A DNA stretch of 9,907 nucleotides from DATFJZ01 sp034660495 (GTDB lineage: Bacteria > Desulfobacterota > Desulfobacteria > Desulfobacterales > Desulfobacteraceae): the NCBI GenBank assembly GCA_034660495.1, contig JAYEJJ010000268.1:1-9907 (forward strand), read 5' to 3'. The position numbers and the translations under genes are program-made. Below, piece by piece: positions 7,182 through 9,907 of this stretch. The first letter of the stretch is position 1, and each line of letters begins with the position of its first letter. The notes below the pieces were generated by a model. That model saw only the letters and a list, made by a program, of their open reading frames with translations, was not told the DNA's origin and searched no databases.

Positions 7182-7697
7182 TTGAAAACTGATCGTAGGA
7201 AAACAGGGCAGAAAAAAGGGGTTTTTATTATTACCTTTTTAATTCTTTTTTTGTTCTGGGTTGTTTTTTCAGGGAAGTTTGACGGGTTTCACCTAAGTCT
7301 CGGAGCAGTTTCCTGCCTGATCGTATCCTGGTTTACCTCGGATCTTCTCTTGCGCCATCCGAAACTGTCATCTCTTCCCCTTCTCTGGAAAGGGTTTTTA
7401 ATCTACATGCCCTGGCTTCTCTGGCAGATTATTCTGGCCAATATTCATTTGATGAAAATTGTTTTCAGCCAGGATATCGCTTCACAGATAAACCCCCATC
7501 TTATTCGTTTTAAATCCAGGATCAAGGAACCAGTTGGACTTGTGACCTTTGCGAATTCCATCACCCTGACCCCTGGAACCATAACAGTGTCTCTTTCGGT
7601 TTACGGTGACATGGTCGTTCATGCCGTTGATGATGAATCAGCATCGCCTCTTCCCGGTGAAATGGAGAAGAGGGTTGCCCAAATTTTTGGTGAATAA
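7182..7697 (+). CDS. mnhE: Na+/H+ antiporter subunit E (MnhE/MrpE; MbhA-like)
   Basis: This 171-residue membrane protein is a standard MnhE length. Hydrophobic segments lie at about 14-30, 36-54 and 66-96. They are followed by a cytosolic domain with the family-typical ANSITLTPGT motif (124-133) and TVSL strand. The start is TTG (7182-7184), with GGAG 8 bases upstream; no nearby ATG would retain the first helix. It is the first gene of an operon, and its TAA overlaps the next ATG by one base (TAATG). In Mrp antiporters and Mbh/Mbs complexes this subunit belongs to the small-subunit part of the cation-translocating module in the inner membrane. Confidence 0.9.
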   Translation: MKTDRRKTGQKKGVFIITFLILFLFWVVFSGKFDGFHLSLGAVSCLIVSWFTSDLLLRHPKLSSLPLLWKGFLIYMPWLLWQIILANIHLMKIVFSQDIASQINPHLIRFKSRIKEPVGLVTFANSITLTPGTITVSLSVYGDMVVHAVDDESASPLPGEMEKRVAQIFGE

Positions 7698-7981
7698 TGG
7701 ATCGTTTTATTCTAGCAGCAGCCGTCGTACTTTCACTGGTAATGACCGTTCCTCTGTACAGGGCGGTAAAGGGGCCGACTATTCTTGATCGAATTATGGG
7801 GGTGAATGCCATCGGCAGTAAAACCACTGTTCTTCTGATCATGATCGGCTTTGTTTACAAACGGGTGGATATGTTTATAGATATTGCCCTGGCCTATGCA
7901 CTGCTCAATTTCATTGCCGTTATTGCCGCGTCCAGATATTTCAACAAGAAAAAAGGTCTTGATCAGGAGGTAAATCTATGA
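7697..7981 (+). CDS. mnhF: Na+/H+ antiporter subunit F (MnhF/MrpF; MbhB-like)
   Basis: This 94-residue protein has three predicted transmembrane helices (about 3-21, 41-56, 60-80). The conserved loop GPTILDRIMGVNAIGSK (26-42) and the DIALAYALLNF helix (62-72) are diagnostic for the MrpF/PhaF family. It overlaps mnhE by one base and mnhG by four (ATGA), so translation is probably coupled. It works as a small integral subunit of the cation/proton antiporter module. Length and motifs are complete. Confidence 0.92.
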   Translation: MDRFILAAAVVLSLVMTVPLYRAVKGPTILDRIMGVNAIGSKTTVLLIMIGFVYKRVDMFIDIALAYALLNFIAVIAASRYFNKKKGLDQEVNL

Positions 7982-8310
7982 TTTCAATCTCCATTGTGCT
8001 GATTGCCGCAGGAATTGTTTTTTTTCTTGGGGGATCACTGGGTATTATAAGACTTCCTGATGTTTACTCCCGACTGCATTCAGCCGGAATGCTCGATACC
8101 ATGGGTCTGCTTCTTACCATGGCAGGGATGGCCCTGTATGTGGTGCTTGATTTTTCCATGGCCAACCTTCTGTCGGCGATTAAAATCATGTTGATTGTTG
8201 TGTTTGTATTTATAACTAGTCCCACAGCCACCCATGCCATTGTTGACGCAGGAATGAGAGCCGGTCTCAAGCCATGGGAAAAAGGACAGAACACGAAAAA
8301 GGGGATGTGA
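7978..8310 (+). CDS. mnhG: Na+/H+ antiporter subunit G (MnhG/MrpG; MbhC-like)
   Basis: This 110-residue protein has three transmembrane helices (about 4-21, 40-58, 62-82). The family motif GIIRLPDVYSRLHSAGMLD (22-40) and the C-terminal HAIVDAGMRAGLKPW (86-100) are clear. AGGAGG (7965-7970) lies 7 bases before the ATG, which overlaps the mnhF stop by four bases. The stop is followed one base later by the next gene. It is a small membrane subunit of the Mrp/Mbh-type ion-translocating module. Confidence 0.93.
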   Translation: MISISIVLIAAGIVFFLGGSLGIIRLPDVYSRLHSAGMLDTMGLLLTMAGMALYVVLDFSMANLLSAIKIMLIVVFVFITSPTATHAIVDAGMRAGLKPWEKGQNTKKGM

Positions 8311-8311
8311 T

Positions 8312-8557
8312 ATGATCTGGCAGCTTGATCTGATTATGCTGGTGATGGTAATTATCTGCGGTATTGCAGCGATAAATGTTAAAGATCTCCTGGGTGCGTC
8401 TGTTCTTCTGGGCGCTTACAGTTTTCTCATGTGTCTGCTCTGGGCGATAATGGGAGCGGTTGACGTTGCCTTTACCGAAGCAACGGTTGGTGCGGGTGTC
8501 AGTACTGTATTCTGTGTAGCAGCCGTGTTTCATACCACAAGGAGGACCAAGGATTGA
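8312..8557 (+). CDS. DUF4040/MbhD-like antiporter subunit
   Basis: This 81-residue protein has three transmembrane helices and corresponds to the MbhD (DUF4040) domain. In Mrp systems that domain is often the C-terminal part of MrpA; in Mbh/Mbs complexes it is a free-standing subunit, as here. The motif DVAFTEATVGAG (51-62), with acidic Asp51 and Glu56 in the membrane, matches the family. AAGGGG (8299-8304) lies 7 bases upstream of the ATG. Its TGA overlaps the following TTG start (TTGA). A separate mbhD after mnhG is the gene order of the Mbh antiporter module. Confidence 0.87.
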   Translation: MIWQLDLIMLVMVIICGIAAINVKDLLGASVLLGAYSFLMCLLWAIMGAVDVAFTEATVGAGVSTVFCVAAVFHTTRRTKD

Positions 8558-9381
8558 AGATTCTGGGAAAAATAAGTGTACTGCTCTGCGGGGTACTTCT
8601 GATTTTTTTTGCTGCAGATTTTCCTGATTTCGGGGATCCCAACTCACCGGCCTCAACCTATCTTTCTCCCTACTTTATAGAACAGGCCATGTCAGACAAT
8701 GCCGTTCCCAACGTTGTCAGTGCAGTACTTGCCGACTACAGGGGGTATGATACCTTGTTTGAGACCACTGTTATTTTTACAGCAGGTCTTGCCTGTTTTT
8801 TTCTGTTGAGAATTTTTGAGGATGAAAAAAAACTTAAGTATTACAGGCACATTCCCACCGGCGTTACCCTCAGGATCGGAGAAGGAAAAAAAATTCCTGA
8901 AAATTCATCAGTTTTCAGAAGAATTGATGCCACCTGGGTTCCCTTTGACATGATTATTAAAACCACCTGCCGGTTTCTCATTCCCTTTATTCAGCTGTTT
9001 GCACTGTATGTGGTGGCCCATGGTCATCACAGCCCCGGGGGTGGGTTTCAGGGCGGTGTTATCCTTGGCGCCTCTGTTATTCTATTTGCCATATCCCGTA
9101 ACCTCAGGGCAGCCCTTAAGCGGGTGGGAGAAAAAACCTCGGCCATCATGAGCGCAGCAGGTGTATTTATCTATGCCGGCACAGGTGCTCTGTGCCTGGT
9201 GCTTGGGGAAAATTTTCTCAATTACAGCGCCCTTGCCCCGATTTTTGGAACGGACAGGGTTATGGCAAGGTCCCACGGTATACTGGCAATTGAGATCGGG
9301 GTAGCCTTGGCTGTAATGGCTGTGATGATATGGATATACTACAACCTTTCATCAGCTGGAAAACAGGATGAAGGGTTATAG
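8554..9381 (+). CDS. Fused MbhE-MnhB antiporter subunit
   Basis: This 275-residue protein joins two subunits. Residues 1-90 are MbhE-like: a helix at about 6-20, then NVVSAVLADYRGYDTLFETT (53-72), and a helix at 73-87. Residues 130-275 are a MnhB/MbhF domain: helices at about 137-155, 166-182, 197-218 and 243-264, with the diagnostic HGHHSPGGGFQGG (156-168) and RSHGILAIEIG (239-249). The TTG start (8554-8556) is supported by AAGGAGG (8539-8545), 8 bases upstream, and by a four-base overlap with the previous stop. In Pyrococcus Mbh these are two genes (mbhE, mbhF); here they are one polypeptide, an arrangement also known in bacterial operons of this kind. A second copy of its last 39 codons lies just downstream. 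Confidence 0.88.
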   Translation: MKILGKISVLLCGVLLIFFAADFPDFGDPNSPASTYLSPYFIEQAMSDNAVPNVVSAVLADYRGYDTLFETTVIFTAGLACFFLLRIFEDEKKLKYYRHIPTGVTLRIGEGKKIPENSSVFRRIDATWVPFDMIIKTTCRFLIPFIQLFALYVVAHGHHSPGGGFQGGVILGASVILFAISRNLRAALKRVGEKTSAIMSAAGVFIYAGTGALCLVLGENFLNYSALAPIFGTDRVMARSHGILAIEIGVALAVMAVMIWIYYNLSSAGKQDEGL

Positions 9382-9420
9382 ACATCAGGGCATCCTGCCG
9401 GGTTTAAAACTTAAAGTTTA

Positions 9421-9537
9421 TCAAGATCCCATGGTATTCTTGCTGTTGAAATCGGAGTTGCTCTGGCTGTAATGTCTGTCATGATATGGATTTATTATAA
9501 CCTCTCTTCAGCCGGAAAACAGGATGAAGGACTCTAA
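9421..9537 (+). pseudogene. Diverged 3' remnant of a second MnhB gene
   Basis: These 117 bases encode 38 residues plus stop that align without gaps to the last 39 codons of the upstream MbhE-MnhB gene (9265-9381). Thirty-five of 38 residues are identical, ending in the same SSAGKQDEGL. At DNA level 24 of 117 bases differ; only three codons change the residue (A/S, I/V, A/S) and the stop is TAA instead of TAG. No start codon or 5' part is present: a TAA at 9412-9414 closes the frame upstream and similarity stops near 9420. The synonymous-dominated divergence means both versions evolved as functional genes before this one was truncated. Confidence 0.88.
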
Positions 9538-9566
9538 ATAACAGGCATGGCCTAAAGGGCAGAAAC

Positions 9567-9649
9567 TGGCCGGAGCATAATATTTGCTACCGGCCACAAC
9601 AGATGATGAAACTCCATGAATTTAAATAGTTAGGCGGAGTTTCATATAA
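9567..9649. repeat. Two-hairpin module, copy A
   Basis: Hairpin 1 has stem TGGCCGG (9567-9573) with CCGGCCA (9590-9596), and an inner GCA/TGC pair in the loop. The linker CAACAGATG follows. Hairpin 2 has stem ATGAAACTCC (9606-9615) with GGAGTTTCAT (9636-9645), a perfect 10-base pairing around a 20-base loop. The tail is ATAA. The layout is repeated in copy B with different stem sequences. Function is unknown. Confidence 0.65.
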
Positions 9650-9656
9650 CTGCCAC

Positions 9657-9736
9657 GGGCAGCCTTGGTCTTTCATCTCGGCTTGCCCACAACAAAGCAT
9701 GAAAGTCGTTGTTGGTTTAGAAGGACTTTCATATAA
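9657..9736. repeat. Two-hairpin module, copy B
   Basis: Hairpin 1 has stem GGGCAGCC (9657-9664) with GGCTTGCCC (9680-9688), paired with one bulged base. The linker ACAACAAAGC follows. Hairpin 2 has stem ATGAAAGTC (9699-9707) with GACTTTCAT (9724-9732), a perfect 9-base pairing around a 16-base loop. The tail is ATAA. The linker and stem foot (CCACAACA..., ATGAAA) and the tail (TTTCATATAA) match copy A, while stem interiors differ but stay paired. Confidence 0.62.
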
Positions 9737-9765
9737 AAAACTGGTAAATGTATTAAAGGATTAAC

Positions 9766-9907
9766 ATGGAATCAATACTATCACTGATTATTGCCAAAGC
9801 AAATTTTTGGACATACATCATTCTTATGATGGTTGGACTTTATGCAATGATTGCAAAGAATAATCTGGTAAAGAAAATTGTGGGTATGAGTATTTTTCAG
9901 ACCGCAG
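9766..9907 (+). CDS. mnhC: Na+/H+ antiporter subunit C (MnhC/NuoK-like; MbhG-like), partial
   Basis: Only the first 47 codons are in the window; the gene runs off the right edge. The start MESILSLIIAKANFWTY leads into a transmembrane helix (about 16-30), then KNNLVKKIVGMSIFQTA (31-47). This is the typical MnhC/MrpC version of the NuoK fold, where GLYAMIAKNNLVKK and the following helix match the family. AAAGGA (9755-9760) lies 5 bases before the ATG. It continues the operon after the 384-bp gap. A MnhD-like subunit would be expected next but is not visible. Confidence 0.85.
   Translation, partial: MESILSLIIAKANFWTYIILMMVGLYAMIAKNNLVKKIVGMSIFQTA

Larger units (their letters stand above)
9382..9765. 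other. 384-bp gap inside the operon
   Basis: No intact gene is present. It holds a 39-bp unassigned leader (9382-9420), the MnhB remnant (9421-9537), a short linker with an AGGC/GCCT mini-hairpin (9543-9553), then two tandem two-hairpin modules (9567-9649 and 9657-9736), and the mnhC ribosome-binding site. The rest of the operon has overlaps or a one-base gap between genes, so this gap is exceptional. A 21-codon frame at 9699-9764 begins with the ATGAAA of the second module and ends one base before mnhC, but it has no good ribosome-binding site. Confidence 0.75.

Noticed and set aside
9265..9537. Diversity-generating retroelement template/variable pair
   Set aside because: Differences are mostly synonymous third-position changes of all types, not adenine-directed, and no reverse transcriptase is present.
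9567..9736. Integron attC sites
   Set aside because: A GTTAGGC core-like sequence at 9629-9635 sits in a loop; there is no matching RYYYAAC partner, no cassette genes and no integrase, and each unit folds as two hairpins and not one.
9699..9764. 21-codon frame ending one base before mnhC as a leader peptide
   Set aside because: Its ATG coincides with the hairpin stem shared with copy A (where the frame stops after 7 codons), and no good ribosome-binding site precedes it.

Overview
The window reads as a chromosomal segment from a Gram-negative anaerobe of moderate GC content. Its ABC-F, U32 and Mrp/Mbh genes and its repeat-rich spacers are of a kind seen in sulfate-reducing Desulfobacterota. 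That placement is an inference from gene content and style, because no taxonomic marker gene is present.

Layout. Positions 1-639 contain no convincing gene. They hold short tandem GGTCAAAC repeats, 24-bp inverted repeats ending in GGGGTCAG, a perfect 50-bp tandem duplication, and an 89-bp near-perfect palindromic element ending 6 bp from the next stop codon. Next come three minus-strand genes: ettA (translation-throttle ABC-F ATPase, 640-2322), a small unrecognised gene (2465-2830), and a Ski2/HelY-like RNA helicase (2823-4928). The last two overlap by 8 bp. A divergent spacer leads to a plus-strand U32-family gene (5076-7061), probably an Fe-S tRNA/rRNA-modification type protein.

From 7182 to the window end runs a compact plus-strand operon of cation/proton antiporter genes: mnhE, mnhF, mnhG, a DUF4040/MbhD gene, a fused MbhE-MnhB gene, and the start of mnhC. 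Within it genes overlap or abut by 1-4 bases as far as 9381. The order matches the antiporter module of Mbh/Mbs-type membrane complexes (mbhA-B-C-D-E/F-G) as well as Mrp antiporters. The genes that would decide between these lie beyond the window.

The most unusual part is the 384-bp gap between the MbhE-MnhB gene and mnhC. It contains a second, diverged copy of the last 39 codons of the upstream gene: 24 of 117 bases differ but only 3 of 38 residues. After that come two tandem copies of a two-hairpin module whose stems differ in sequence yet remain paired. The first looks like a scar of gene replacement or of a collapsed duplication. The second looks like a conserved folded element of unknown function just ahead of mnhC.
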